A stretch of DNA of 64,000 nucleotides from Mesoplasma photuris ATCC 49581 (GCF_000702725.1 NZ_JNJI01000006.1:1-64000), one strand, 5' to 3'. Counted from the first letter of the stretch, positions 21,123 through 33,142 are shown. Numbers and translations are program-made. Notes: generated by a model not told the origin, from the sequence alone.

Positions 21123-21197
21123 AAATTATCCTTTCTAAAATATTCTTATAAATAATATCATATCAATACAATCATTTTTTAAAGAATGAATAAAAAT

Positions 21198-21227
21198 AAA
21201 ACCAAACTATTTTAATAATTTGGTTTT
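21198..21227 (-). terminator. terminator of the RNase J gene
   Basis: The stem AAAACCAAA / TTTGGTTTT lies 9 bases after the stop codon of the RNase J-like gene, with a T-rich tract on the minus strand. Confidence 0.7.
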
Positions 21228-21235
21228 ATAGAAAT

Positions 21236-23017
21236 TTATTTTTTATTATTTATTTTTGATTTATTATTTTGATTTCAGTTTTTATTATTACGGTTTTGAT
21301 AATTAGAAACATTTTTTGTGTTTCTAATATTAGGAATATATTCTTTACCATCAATTTCATTCATTATCGCAAGAACAATTGGTTGTTTACCAGATTCTTG
21401 TTTAATTGAAGATCTTACTTTCGAAATAATCTCGCGCTTAATTTCATTTAAATCATATGCCTTAGGATTTGTTTTAAATTCTTCTTGACCTTTAACAATT
21501 ATATCTTCAATAGATTTTTGCAATATTTTGAAAATAGGATTTTCTTCACTAATATAAAGAACTCCACGCATTTGTGTATCAATTAATGAAACTAGTTCTT
21601 TATTTCTAGAATCTATTGTTGCACCAACAATAATAACACCATCAGTTGCTAATTGTTTTCTTTCATTTAAAACAACTGCACCAACATCTCCAACACCAAC
21701 ACCATCAACAAAGATATCTCCAGAATCAACTCTTTCTTCAGAAACAGCTAAATTCTTTTTAGATAAAACTAAGATTTGACCGTTATCAATAATTCCAACG
21801 TTTTCTGATTTGACACCAGCTTCAATAGCTGCTTTTTCAGCTTTTAAGAAATCTTTATATAAAGCTTTAACTGGAACAAAGAATTTTGGTTTAAATAAAG
21901 AAATCATTAATTTAACATCTTCATAAGAAGCGTGCATTGATCAAATGTTTTTATCTGATAAAGCCATTAATCTAGCGTCAGTTCTTGCAAGTTCATCTAA
22001 GATTTGTGCATGACGTTTTTCAACACCCGCAGCAGGTGGTGTTGCTAGTACAATTAAATCATTTGGACCAAATTCAACTACATTATCATTTCCATTAGCA
22101 ATCTTTGCAAGTTTTGAATAAAGAACATCACCAGTACCTGAAATAATTAATACACCATTTTCTGATTCCATATATTCTTCAATTGTCATTAAATCGTTTT
22201 TAGTAACTGTTAAGTTTTGATGAATCATGTTTGATTCTAAAATTGCAGACATTGTTCTTCCATAAACAGCAATTTTACGTCCATTTTCTTTAGCTGCTCT
22301 TACGATTTCACCAAGTTTGAAAATGTCTTCTTCGAAAATACCAACAGCAATTTTAGTTTTCTTTTCTTTAAATGGTGAAGAAATGTAACTTTCAATTTTG
22401 TGATTTGGAACAGTAAATCCAGTTCTTGATGCAAATTCAGAATCAGCAATTAAAGCTAATACACCGTTTTCAGCAATTTTAGCGATATGTGCATAATCTG
22501 TTGAAAAATTTGATTCTTCTTGACCATCGATAATGTAATCTCCTAAATAAACAACTGATCCCATATCTGTATGTACTGCATAACCAAATGATTGTGGTGA
22601 TGATGATGTTGTTCTAAAAACTTCAACTTTTGTGTTACCAAAATCTAAAATTTGTTTATCTTCAATCACATTAAAATTTTTATCATTTGTTTTAACACGT
22701 AATCTTTGAGCTTTAATTTTCAAAACCAGAGTTGTTAATTCGTTACAATAAACTGGTAAATCGTTTTCTTTTAAAATGTATGAAATAGCTCCTGAATTAT
22801 AAGCTGAAGGATTTGTAATAAAAATACCCTTAATTCTTTTTTTGTTATTTTTAATAAAATCTAATTTAGGAATAACAACATCAATTCCTAAAATTCCTTT
22901 GTCAGGAAATTTAACACCAGCATCAAAAATAAATAAATCTTTATCAACTTCTAATGCAAATATGTTTTTTCCTCTTTCATCTTGACCACCAATGGCCATA
23001 AATCTGATATTTGACAT
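21236..23017 (-). CDS. rnj: RNase J-family protein lacking catalytic residues
   Basis: This 593-residue protein has the RNase J architecture: metallo-beta-lactamase core, beta-CASP domain (VPNHKIESY, KIAVYGRTM) and C-terminal domain. The metal motif HxHxDH is gone: after FIT the residues are NPSAYN (69-74). The later SGHG and PVHGE motifs are also lost (HASYEDV, VPVKALYKD). It is therefore almost surely inactive as a nuclease and is best read as the partner subunit (J2 type) of an RNase J heteromer. The C-terminus is an Asn/Lys-rich tail. An AGAGG site fixes the start. Confidence 0.88.
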
Positions 23018-23150
23018 AAAATACCTCTTTCTATTATTCAATTTTAATCTTTATAAACAATTAATATTATCTGTTTATTTTAGTTCACTAATCGCGAATA
23101 TCGTTAGATTAGTTATTAAAGAATTTATTATCAATATTTTACAACAAAAA

Positions 23151-23185
23151 AACAACATTTGCTATTTGTTAGCAAGATTGTTGTT
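23151..23185 (-). terminator. terminator of the permease gene
   Basis: A two-part stem (AACAACA/TGTTGTT outer, GCTA/TAGC inner) overlaps the last codons of the permease gene and ends with seven T on the minus strand. Confidence 0.75.
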
Positions 23186-24559
23186 TTTTTTGTTCATAAT
23201 TTTTGTTTTGACAATACCAATCGGAATCAATAATAATACAACTCCAAGAACAATTGATTGACTAATCAAACTCTTGATAACAACGTCATCATCTGATGAC
23301 ATGTAGAATTGTGCCATTATGCTTCCAGAGAATGTTAATATAGCAAATAATATTGAAGAAATTGCAAATGTTCAAAACACTTTATTATTTCAAATTTTTC
23401 TATACTCTTTATCAGTTCTTCGTAAATGAATAATTGTAACAAAAGTCAAGAATTTTAATAAACTCGTTGCCATTGTAAAGTAGGAAATAATACTAAATAA
23501 ATTACTTGTAAATACATAAACTGATGCCATTGCTATTAATAATAAAGTTGCTACTCAAGCAGAATCAATTTTATTTCTTTTTTGGAAAATTTTACCAATT
23601 TCTTTTTCCTCACTTAATTTAACAACAAAAGCAGTTTGATAAACCAAAAATGAAGAAAGTGATCCAACAAATAAGAATATTGCTAAAATTTGAAATGTTA
23701 ATTTTGCTCAATCAGGAATGTTTAAAATGTCTGGAACTTTTGAATTTGGATCTCCAAGAGCACTGGTTGGTGCTAATGTTAATAAGGCTAATCCAAATAA
23801 TACATAAATTACTACAATAATTGCAATTGCTGAAGCAATTACTTTAGGCACATTTTTTTCAGCTTTTTCAATATCTTGAGCCATAAAGATAGAAACTTCA
23901 GTTCCTGAATAACCATATGATGTAAAAGTTATTGCCGGAATTAATAAACCAGAAGCTAAGAAAATTTGACTCATTGATTGATTAATTTCTTGAGATGTTT
24001 CAGTATTTTGGTGTAAATTACCATAAACCATCGCCATTATTAAAATGAAGGCAATAGGTAACATTGTCATTACAGTAAATAAATGTTGCATAATTTTTTT
24101 AGAATTTTTAATAAACATTTGTGTCACTGCTAGGACTATCAAAATTCCAATTCCAACAGCTTTTGATTCATAAGAACCGACCGCTAAAACGTCTTTGTTA
24201 TTGACAATTGAAGCGATCATATCTCCAGTAGCCATTGACACAGATGCAATTGAAGCAGCCGATACCATTGATATTAAAACTCAACCGAATCAAAATGCAA
24301 GTACATTTCAATTTGCTCTTTTAACTCAACCATATGAAGCACCATTCATTTTGTATGATGCTCCAGCTTCAGCCATCATTAAATTTTCAGGAATAATAAT
24401 GATTGCTCCGATTACTCATGCAATAATCATGAATATTCAGTTTTCTTTTGATAAGAACATTACTTGATTAAAAGAAATTAATAGACTTGAACCGATTGTT
24501 GCTGTAAGAGTCATCGCAAGTGTTGTTCAAAATCCAAATTTATTTGTTAGTTTTTTCAC
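23162..24559 (-). CDS. APC-family amino-acid permease
   Basis: This 465-residue secondary transporter of the amino acid-polyamine-organocation superfamily has about twelve membrane segments. The opening segment (LAMTLTATIGSSLL) and TM6-region (ITFTSYGYSGTEVSIFMAQDIEKAEKNVPKVI) match the APC fold, the latter being the typical GxE plus cytoplasmic-loop motif. The substrate cannot be assigned. No ATG fits the N-terminus. GTG at 24559 is used because it begins one base after the stop of the upstream hydrolase, which suggests translational coupling. Confidence 0.85.
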
Positions 24560-24560
24560 T

Positions 24561-25532
24561 TTATTTTTCTCACTTTCTAGCAAACGCTAATGTTTTAGAT
24601 TTATAGTTTTCATTTTCTTTAGCAATAGATTCTACGTGATCAGCATTATTAACTAACCATATTTCATTTTTAGAATCAAATTTACTTTTTTCATCAAACA
24701 TCGCTTGAGACATCTCTCATGGAATTCATTTATCCGCAGTTCCGTGAATAAACATAATTGGAATGTCTTTTGCATTCTTCATGTTTTTAATCAAATCATA
24801 ATCAGAAGGTGCAATTGTTAATACTTTCTTAAAACGCTTATTTAGATTGAATCCTGAAATAACTCAATTAATGTGTGATCAATTATTTTGGATATAATAT
24901 CTATACAAAATTTGTAAATTATCAAAACCACAGTCAGCAATTGCTCAATCAATCTTATGTTTGCCTTTTTGAGCATATAACACACTTGTCGATGCTCCCA
25001 TACTATTTCCAATTAGGCCAATTGATTGAACTTTATGATCGACTTTTAATTGTTTGATGATTTCATCAATTATTGGAATAGCAGAATATCCAATATCTGT
25101 TTTTGATCCATATGTTTTTCCATGCGCATAACTGTCAAATCCAATAATATTATATCCTTGATTGTAATAATGCTCAGTGAGTTTTAATGATGAATATTTA
25201 TTTCCTGTTCAACCATGTAATCCAATTACTCATTTATTTGAATTTGGATTAATCATTTTAAAACACGAAATGTTTCCTTTTCTAGTTTTAATTGAATATT
25301 CTTGAATCAAATCTTTTTTTAAAGTTGTGTGATTCATATTCAACTCATCTAATTCATAATTTAAAAATTCAAACGAATTCATTTCTATTCCGGTTTCGGT
25401 TTTGCCTGATCTTTTATAATCATGGCAGAATTTTTCATATTCTTTAAAGATTGATTTAGACTTAAAATATATATACGGAAATAATAAGATTGTAATGACT
25501 ATTTTAATAAAGTTATATCGATATTGTTTCAT
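24561..25532 (-). CDS. membrane-anchored alpha/beta hydrolase
   Basis: This 323-residue serine hydrolase begins with one membrane segment (about residues 8-25) and so probably acts on the outer face. The oxyanion region is GLHGWTGNK, the nucleophile elbow is GNSMGAS, and the Asp and His of the triad are in the C-terminal part (HGTADKWIP; NNADH). Substrates of such mollicute hydrolases (peptide, ester or lipid) are unknown. It is co-transcribed with the permease. It contains one of the rare TGG codons (24657-24659). Confidence 0.85.
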
Positions 25533-25678
25533 TTAAATTTCTCCCTTACAATTCATTATATTCTTATAACGCTTAATTTCTCATTCCATATAAGAATAAA
25601 ATATTTTCTTTTAAAAAATGAGAATATCTATTTTTTTACAAATGGAGTAGAATAATATTAATTAGAAAAGGAGCACAT

Positions 25679-26689
<1,011 letters not shown>

Positions 26690-26701
26690 GAGGACAAAAT
26701 A

Positions 26702-26878
26702 ATGCCTAACGATACAAGAACATGAGTGGCTGCTTACAATAAATATTTAGATGAGTTAACTGATGCTGAGTGAATGGAAATGTCTAATGCACAATGCGAC
26801 AGTCCATTATCAAGTTGTTCAAACAACTTAGAACAAATTTTAGAAGAACAAGAAAGTCGTCGAAATAAAAATAAATAA
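26702..26878 (+). CDS. small protein downstream of trpS
   Basis: This 58-residue acidic protein is not recognised. It carries two TGA Trp codons, a cluster CDSPLSSC with two Cys seven residues apart, and a charged C-terminal helix (LEQILEEQESRRNKNK). A strong AGGAGG site straddles the trpS stop codon, so it is probably translated from the same mRNA. A terminator follows at once. Function unknown. Confidence 0.7.
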
Positions 26879-26887
26879 ATTAAAATT

Positions 26888-26917
26888 AAAAAGCTGAAAT
26901 ATGATCAGCTTTTTTTC
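26888..26917 (+). terminator. terminator of trpS operon
   Basis: The stem AAAAAGCTGA / TCAGCTTTTT is followed by a T-run, 10 bases after the stop of the 58-residue ORF. Confidence 0.85.
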
Positions 26918-26937
26918 TTTCTTTTATAAAATAGTTA

Positions 26938-26965
26938 TTGCAAAAAAATACAATGGGAATATAAT
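26938..26965 (+). promoter_or_regulatory. promoter of the FNT transporter gene
   Basis: A -35 box TTGCAA (26938-26943) and a perfect -10 box TATAAT (26960-26965) are separated by 16 bases. The predicted start near 26972 falls right before a row of small hairpins. Confidence 0.7.
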
Positions 26966-26971
26966 TTTATT

Positions 26972-27031
26972 AATGTTTGCTTAATAGCAAACCCGTTTTT
27001 ACGGGTGGTGGAAAAACCAAAAAGAGAAAGG
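26972..27031 (+). promoter_or_regulatory. compact structured leader RNA of FNT gene
   Basis: The 60-base leader contains the hairpin GTTTGC-TTAATA-GCAAAC (26975-26992), then ACCCG/CGGGT (26991-27006) and GGT/ACC (27007-27018). GTTTTT (26995-27000) can also pair with AAAAAC (27012-27017), which would exclude the second and third hairpins. The GC-rich stems stand out from the AT-rich background. I do not match it to a known riboswitch. It could be a small sensor, an mRNA-stabilising 5' end or chance. Confidence 0.4.
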
Positions 27032-27035
27032 TTAT

Positions 27036-28073
27036 ATGAAAGTAAACATTAAAAATATTTTTAGTAAAAAAATTATTAAAAACTACACAGATGATGAACT
27101 TAAAGCAGAGATTCAAGAACTTGAATCAATAGATTACTCTAAATTAGATGATCACGATTTATCTTATAGTCATTATGGTTATGTACAAACATTCAAAGTT
27201 ATTGCTGATGGTTTGAGATTTAGTACATTAAAACAGTTTTCAGCAGGTATGTTAGCTGGATTCTGAATTGGAGCAGCATATACAGCAGTATTATATGCTT
27301 CATACAAATTAGGAAATCCTTCATTAGAAAAACTAATGACTGGTTTATTATTCTCAGGAGTAATTTTGTTAATCAGTTTCCTTGGTGGAGGATTTGTAAC
27401 TGCTCATATGTGAATTAATCGATCAATGTTCAAAGGTGTTGAGAGATGAAGAAATTATGCCAAGGCTTGTGGTCTAGTATATATCGGAAATATTGTTGGT
27501 ATCGGAATTTTTGTTTCAATACTATTGTTGGCAAATGCATTTAATGCAGAGCAATTTGAATATCTATATGATCACTTTTCAAGAGATAAACTTGGCTGAA
27601 TCGGTACTGCTATTCAAAATGGGGGAATTGGTTCTCTTACAACAGGTAAAACTTTCCAAACAATTGGTTATATCTTCGCTTCAGCGATTTTATGTAATTT
27701 CTTAATTTGTTTAGCAACACAAGGTGCTAAATCAACTAAAGGAAATACTGTTGCAACAATGATTATGTACTTATTGGTTTTATTCTTCTTTGCAATTGGA
27801 GGTTACCAACACTGTGTTGCTAACTGATATGGTGTATGAGTAGGAATATTAGCGCCATTAACAAATACCGGATCTGAAGTTGTTATTAACAACGACATGG
27901 GTTGAGCATTAATTGTATTTAACATTATTCCTGTATTTATCGGAAACTGAGTTGGTGCTTACATCATGGGAGCAATCATGTCATGATACAACAAAGAATA
28001 CGAAGTTTTATTAGTAAAACAATACAGAATTAGAACTTTAACAGAAGAGCTAGCAAGTAGAACTAAAAAATAA
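27036..28073 (+). CDS. formate/nitrite transporter family channel
   Basis: This 345-residue membrane protein belongs to the FNT family (FocA/NirC/lactate channels). Family marks are QFSAGMLAGFWIGAAY, the region ASAILCNFLICLATQGAKS, the central His in GYQHCVANWYGVWVG and the final NIIPVFIGNWVGAYIMGA. FNT pentamers pass formate, nitrite, hydrosulfide or lactate with protons. In a fermenting mollicute with ldh close by, lactate or formate export is a reasonable inference. An acidic cytoplasmic N-terminal region (about 60 residues) is extra. AGAAAGG precedes the ATG. Confidence 0.85.
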
Positions 28074-28074
28074 T

Positions 28075-28098
28075 AAAAACGCATTACTGCGTTTTTTT
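28075..28098. terminator. bidirectional terminator
   Basis: The stem AAAACGCA-TTAC-TGCGTTTT lies between two convergent genes. It has A-rich and T-rich flanks on either side and touches the stop codon of the minus-strand gene. Confidence 0.85.
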
Positions 28099-28444
28099 AT
28101 TTATCATTTTCTTCATCATACTTTCATTGAACAGCGTAGTATTTTTTTAATAATTTTCGAGCATCGTCCTTTTTTCTATTTGGTATACAGTTAGAATGTA
28201 CAGCAATATAATTAGAACCTGTTAACTCAGGCTTTTTAATATTTATTAAATCAATTGATCAGTTATAATCACCATCAGGAGTTTGTAAATCATTTTGGTT
28301 TCTAATTATATGGAATTGACATGTGTAACATAACCTAAATTCTTCTTCTGGTTTATTAATTAATTTTGGTGCTGCATCTCATGCTTGATCGTATTCTTCT
28401 TGATCAAATACAACCATTTGTTTTTCTTTATCAATTATCGCCAT
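28097..28444 (-). CDS. conserved-looking Cys-containing small protein
   Basis: This 115-residue soluble protein is not recognised. It has a CYTC motif in the middle, a His three residues later (CYTCQFHI), and a further Cys near HSNCIPN. Together these could form a zinc-ribbon-like site. The rest is charged, with three TGA Trp codons and a basic C-terminal helix (RKKDDARKLLKKYYAV). An AGAGG site precedes the ATG. It is convergent with the FNT gene and upstream of nothing on its own strand except the terminator. Function unknown. Confidence 0.75.
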
Positions 28445-28476
28445 ATTTACCTCTATATCTTAATAAGATTATAAAT

Positions 28477-28496
28477 AAAAAAGACCAAAAGGTCTT
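28477..28496 (-). terminator. terminator of ldh
   Basis: AAGACC-AAAA-GGTCTT lies 11 bases after the ldh stop and is followed by a long T-run on the minus strand. Confidence 0.8.
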
Positions 28497-28506
28497 CAAT
28501 TAATTA

Positions 28507-29466
28507 TTAGTTTCCAAATACAGCTTTTTTAACTGATTGGTAGTTTGTATTTAATTCGTCGCATGACTTATTAAATGCTTTTTTCTCAGCGTCTGTAAGG
28601 TTTCATTCAATGATTCTGTCTCATCCATTAGAATTAATAACAGCAGGAACTCCTGTATAGAATCCTTCTTGTCCGTATTGACCTTCTAATAATGCTCCAA
28701 CCATTAAAGTAACATTTTCATTTCCTAAGATTGCTTTTGAAATTGTAGCTAAACATGCTCCAATACCATAGTATGTAGCACCTTTACGATTAATAATTTC
28801 ATATGCCATGTTAATTGTTTGTGTTCAACATTCTTGTAAATCAGCTTCTGTTATTTTGCCTTCTTTAACGTAATCTAATAAAGGTTTTCCCATAACTGAT
28901 GCGCTTGAATAAACAGCTACTGATGAATCACCGTGTTCTCCCATAATATATGCATTAACTGAATTTGGTGCTACATTTAATTTAGCTCCAATCAATCTTC
29001 TTAATCTTGATGAATCTAATGTAGTTCCTGCTCCAACAACTTTATGTTTGTCAAATCCAGTTGCTTGTTGGTAGATAGTTGTTAAAACATCACATGGATT
29101 AGATGCAATAACTGTAACACCATCAAATCCACTAGCTTTGATTGATTCAGCAATACCTTTCATAATTCTTGAATTATCTTCAATTAATTGTAATCTTGTT
29201 TCTCCTGGTTTTTGTGGACGACCAGCTGTAATACAAATTAAATCTGCGTCAGCACAATCTTCATATGTTCCTTGTTTAATTGTAAATGGTGTATCTAATA
29301 CAGCGATTGTATCAGATACATCGATTGCATGCCCTTCAGCAGCAGTTGCATTTAAATCTACTAATACGTATTCTGCAGCTAAACCACGGTTTACAGCTGA
29401 ATATAGAAATGACATTCCTACAGCACCAGTTCCAACTAAAACAATTTTGTTAGATGTTTTTTTCAT
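28507..29466 (-). CDS. ldh: L-lactate dehydrogenase
   Basis: Ldh (319 residues) reduces pyruvate to lactate and regenerates NAD+. The Rossmann motif is GTGAVGMSF, the substrate loop is [10 protein letters not shown], Asn is in IASNPCDVL and the catalytic His in MGEHGDSS. Length and motifs match bacterial L-LDH, and SRLRRLIG holds the substrate Arg. It has GGAGAG upstream and its own terminator. It is the terminal step of the glycolytic genes spread over this window. Confidence 0.97.
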
Positions 29467-29530
29467 TTTTTCTCTCCTTTTACTTATATACTTATTTTAG
29501 CACTAAAAAGAACTAAATAATATTTCTTAT

Positions 29531-30643
29531 TTATATCATTCATTTTATAATTTTATGATTTTTATGATAATCATCTCTTAAATGATGATGAGCTATTTTA
29601 TGAATACTATAAACAGATAATGAAATAGTAATATAAGAAATTATAATTGTTGTAATAATTATTTCGACTAAATGCACTCAGTGTAAAATCGTTCCCAAAT
29701 CATTATAATAATGTAAATTTGCAAAATTAGAAACTTTACCCATTGCAAAAGATGAAATCGCTAGTGGAAAAGTAAAACATGCAAATAAAGGAATGAATTT
29801 CAATGTTATAAGACAAGAAAAAATAATTAGATCAACTAAGGTTAATAAAACTGCTAATCCAAATAAGAATCATAAAATTCCTTCATTAACTGTTAATCCT
29901 GCCAGATTACCATTTCTAGTTATCGTCAAGTAGCCAGCCAAACATAAACTTGCTGGTGCTCCAAAAATACCGTATGTCAATAGAGTATTTTTTGAAACTT
30001 TTAATTCAATAAATAATACTTTATAAATAATAATTGGTAGTGAAACCATGTATCCGCCAAACCCTAAATATCAGACAGCTTCAGCCAATTTATTAAAACC
30101 ATATTGAGCATTTTGCATTTGCAATTCACTAAGTCCTTGTAGATTTTTACCCATATCAGATGAAGTAACACAAAAAACTACAATTCCTACTCATATTACA
30201 AATCATGTTGGAAAAATAGATTTCATGGAAAAGTTTTTTAAATGATACACCATAAAAGAAGTTACATAAATTAAAAATACCGGTAATGTTATTAATCAAA
30301 TAATCTCACCAATTCATGGAGCTTGAATATTTTGATTAGATAAAAATGCTGCTCACCCTCAGGTTGCCATAAATAATGTTGGAATTAAAGAACCAATAAT
30401 TGGCATTTTTAATTCTTGAATGAAAAGATGTGGATGTAGAATATATTTAATTATTATTGTTACTAATAAAATTGTTAAAATTGCAAATCCGATTGAGGTT
30501 ATTACAATCCCTGCAATATGACTATATTGCTCTAGTCATAAACTTCATGAGTTAGCCAATGTCATAACACCAAGCGCAGTTCCACTTAAAGCGATTGGGA
30601 GTGTTGACATGTTTTGTTTTTTTGTTTCAAAGAGTTCTTTCAC
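29531..30643 (-). CDS. TDT-family (SLAC1/TehA-like) transporter
   Basis: This 370-residue protein has about ten hydrophobic segments and is probably a tellurite-resistance/dicarboxylate transporter (TDT/SLAC1 family) anion channel. Evidence is the segment pattern plus stretches such as LPIALSGTALGVMTLANSWS at the N-terminus and FGAPASLCLAGYL later, which resemble the family's first helix and central helix. The substrate is unknown. The start is a GTG with a GGAG site. The ATG eight bases upstream is out of frame. The tail is His-rich (KIAHHHLRDDYHKNH). Confidence 0.7.
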
Positions 30644-30761
30644 TTTGTCATCTCCTTTATAATTAATTAATATTTAAAAATTTAGAAAAGATCTTATTTG
30701 CGAATAAGTACATTTATTATTATAGCACTCAAAAACTTTAGTATAAAAGCGTCATAATTTT

Positions 30762-30799
30762 AAAATAAGAACATTACTGGTTAAGGTAATATTCTTATT
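30762..30799 (-). terminator. terminator of PAP2 gene
   Basis: A long imperfect stem (AAATAAGAA with TTCTTATTT, plus ATTAC/GTAAT) lies immediately after the stop codon of the PAP2 gene and is T-rich on the minus strand. Confidence 0.75.
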
Positions 30800-32020
30800 T
30801 TAATTTGTTTTGTTTTTATCTTTTATTAAGCGATTATTTCTCTTATTGATAATTACTTTTTTGTGTTCTTTTTTCTTTACTATATAGTCAATAACCAGTC
30901 CTGTTATAAATAATCAAAATACTCCGTTGATTGTACTAAATACAACATCAGTCATTCAGTGAGTTCTTGCAACAACCAAAGAATTCATCATACTTAATAA
31001 ATATATGATTAAGAAGCTAAATAAAAATTTAGTTATCTTAGAGTTTTTTAATTTTGAATTTTGTAAAAAATATCCATAACCAAAAAGCATAAAAGTTGTG
31101 GTTGTATGACCAGAAGGAAAATCTATATTTGAATAACCTGGGTTTGAAATTTCTTCTATTGGAATTCCTTTGAAAATAGATTTAAGCATAATGCCAATAT
31201 TTCCTCAAAAACTACCGTTTGGTTGATATCATTCTTTATATTCTGCTGGTCCTCAAATATTATTGTTAATAGAATTTAAAATGGCTTGTTTATCAACATT
31301 ATCCAAAAGTAACATTTCATCAGTTAATGTAATATCTGTAGCAATTCCATTGGTTCATGTTATTTTACCAACAAATTCTTCAAAATTAGTATTTAAATAG
31401 TATGGTCTTCCCATTGATATCTTTAAGAATATTACAATCAAATACATAAAGAAAATAAACGCAAGTGTTTTAATTGCACTAACTCAATAATTTGTTTTTA
31501 AAAAATTATCTTTTGAAACTAATTTTAATTTAGTATAAACCAACAGCCAGATTAAGAAAGTTCCTTCAACAAAACAAATAATTATTCTTGAAATAAATTT
31601 AAAATCATTTGTGATTAAATATTCAGCATCAATTCCACTACCAAAGCCGCTATCATCATTTAAAGCATTTACAGTTGGAATTATTCGATTAGTACCTCAC
31701 ACTACAATTAAAATAACTATAATAATTCATCCGATATTATTTAAATTTCTGTTTTCCTTAACTTTATTAAATAATAGTGATTCAATCAAAATATAAATTG
31801 CAAAAAACACAAGAGGTAAAAATTGAGCATCACCAAATTCATCATTTATAACAATTCAAAATTTTACAAATTGATTATTAGTAATTCTAGAATAAACTTC
31901 GGCAATTTTCTCATCAAAAAACGATGATATTACAAAAATTATCATACATATTAACAATAATATAGTCATAGATAATTTATATCAATAATTATCTTCGGTT
32001 TTTCTAATCTTAAAGTTCAT
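30800..32020 (-). CDS. PAP2-family membrane phosphatase
   Basis: This 406-residue phosphatidic-acid-phosphatase type 2 protein has several membrane segments. The three-part signature is complete: LKISMGRPYY (KxxxxxxRP-like), PSGHT, and ARTHWMTD (SRxxxxxHxxxD-like with Ala in place of Ser). It probably dephosphorylates a lipid phosphate on the outer side of the membrane. An insertion of about 90 residues separates the first and second motifs. A second PAP2 gene is at 44261-45133. Confidence 0.85.
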
Positions 32021-32059
32021 GTTTCAATTATATCAAACCACTTTTAAAAAATAGCAATA

Positions 32060-32079
32060 AAAAAAGACCAATTGGTCTT
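32060..32079 (-). terminator. terminator of infC-rpmI-rplT
   Basis: The palindrome AAGACCAATTGGTCTT (32064-32079) lies just after the rplT stop and is followed by a T-run on the minus strand. Confidence 0.8.
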
Positions 32080-32086
32080 ACTTTTA

Positions 32087-32923
32087 TTATTTAGATAATG
32101 CTTTACGTACGTTTTTCATATAAACAATTAATTCTTTTTTAGTCATATCTCTTAAGTTTGAATCTTTTAAAGAAATGTTAGCTTCTTTAGCCATAGAACG
32201 TAATTTGTTTGAATATTTTTGTAATTCTGAACGTCTTTCAGTAATTGCGTGTGATCCATCAACTGCAGCTCTTTCAGCTGTTGTTTTTGCAGGAGCGGCT
32301 TTTTTAACTGTTTCTTTTTTAACTTTATCAACATGTGCTTCTTCTTTAACTTCAACTTCATCATGATGAGTTTTAGCTAAGTGTTCTGAGTATTTGTCTT
32401 CCATTTTGTCTAAGAAAGCGTGTGCTTCATCAACTGATGGTTCTACTTCTACTTCTTTTGTTGCAACTGTTGGTTCAACAACTTTTTTAGGAGCAACTGT
32501 TTTTGTAGCTTCTTTTTTAGCTTCTACTTTAACTTCAGGATTTTTAACTTCAACTTTTTTAACTGTTGATCCTAAAGCTTTTGCTGCAGTTTCAACAATT
32601 GTTTTAAATTGTTCAGGGTTGTTAATTGCAATTTCTGATAACATTTTACGGTTAACATCAATGTTTGCTAATTTTAAACCATTCATGAATTTTGAGTATG
32701 ATAAACCATAAGGTCTAACAGCTGCGTTAATACGCACGATTCATAATTGTCTGAAATCACGTTTCTTTTGTTTGCGTCCAATGAACGCATAAGCCATAGA
32801 ACGAACTACTTGTTCATGTGCTTTTTTGTATGAAGATTTTTTAGTTCCATAGTAACCTTTAGCACGTTTAATTCAACGCTTTCTTCTTGCTCTAGTTACT
32901 TTTCCAAATTTAACTCTTGCCAT
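32087..32923 (-). CDS. rplT: ribosomal protein L20 with long C-terminal extension
   Basis: The first about 120 residues are ordinary L20 ([41 protein letters not shown]). L20 usually ends there, but this protein continues to residue 278. The tail starts with Lys/Val/Glu/Ala low-complexity sequence, passes a His-containing acidic part ([13 protein letters not shown]) and ends with a short basic helical region ([18 protein letters not shown]) reminiscent of an Ffh/SAP-like or Rho-N-like helix pair. The single stop and the terminator right after it show that the tail is part of the gene. Confidence 0.93.
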
Positions 32924-32944
32924 AATTTATTTTCCTCCTATTTC

Positions 32945-33142
32945 CTATTTTTGTAATAAACCTTTTAATCTTTTCACGTCTGTTTTGTGAACGATTGTCA
33001 TTTTAGCTAAACCACGTTTTTGTTTAGTAGTTTTACCTGTAGCACGGTGTTGATTACCAGCTTTACGACTTCTTGTCATTGTTCCATTAGCTTTAACTTT
33101 AACTCTTTTTGCTAATGATTTTTTAGTTTTCATTTTTGGCAT
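32945..33142 (-). CDS. rpmI: 50S ribosomal protein L35
   Basis: L35 (65 residues) is a basic large-subunit protein with the family start [16 protein letters not shown] and the motif [16 protein letters not shown]. It lies between infC and rplT, the invariant order in this operon. Its ribosome site (GAGG) lies 25 bases after the infC stop. Confidence 0.97.
   Translation of the reverse strand: MPKMKTKKSLAKRVKVKANGTMTRSRKAGNQHRATGKTTKQKRGLAKMTIVHKTDVKRLKGLLQK

Noticed and set aside
32167-32711. Long open frames on both strands across the L20 tail
   Set aside because: They are shadows of the Lys/Glu/Ala-rich rplT tail and lack ribosome sites; only the rplT frame joins a conserved protein.
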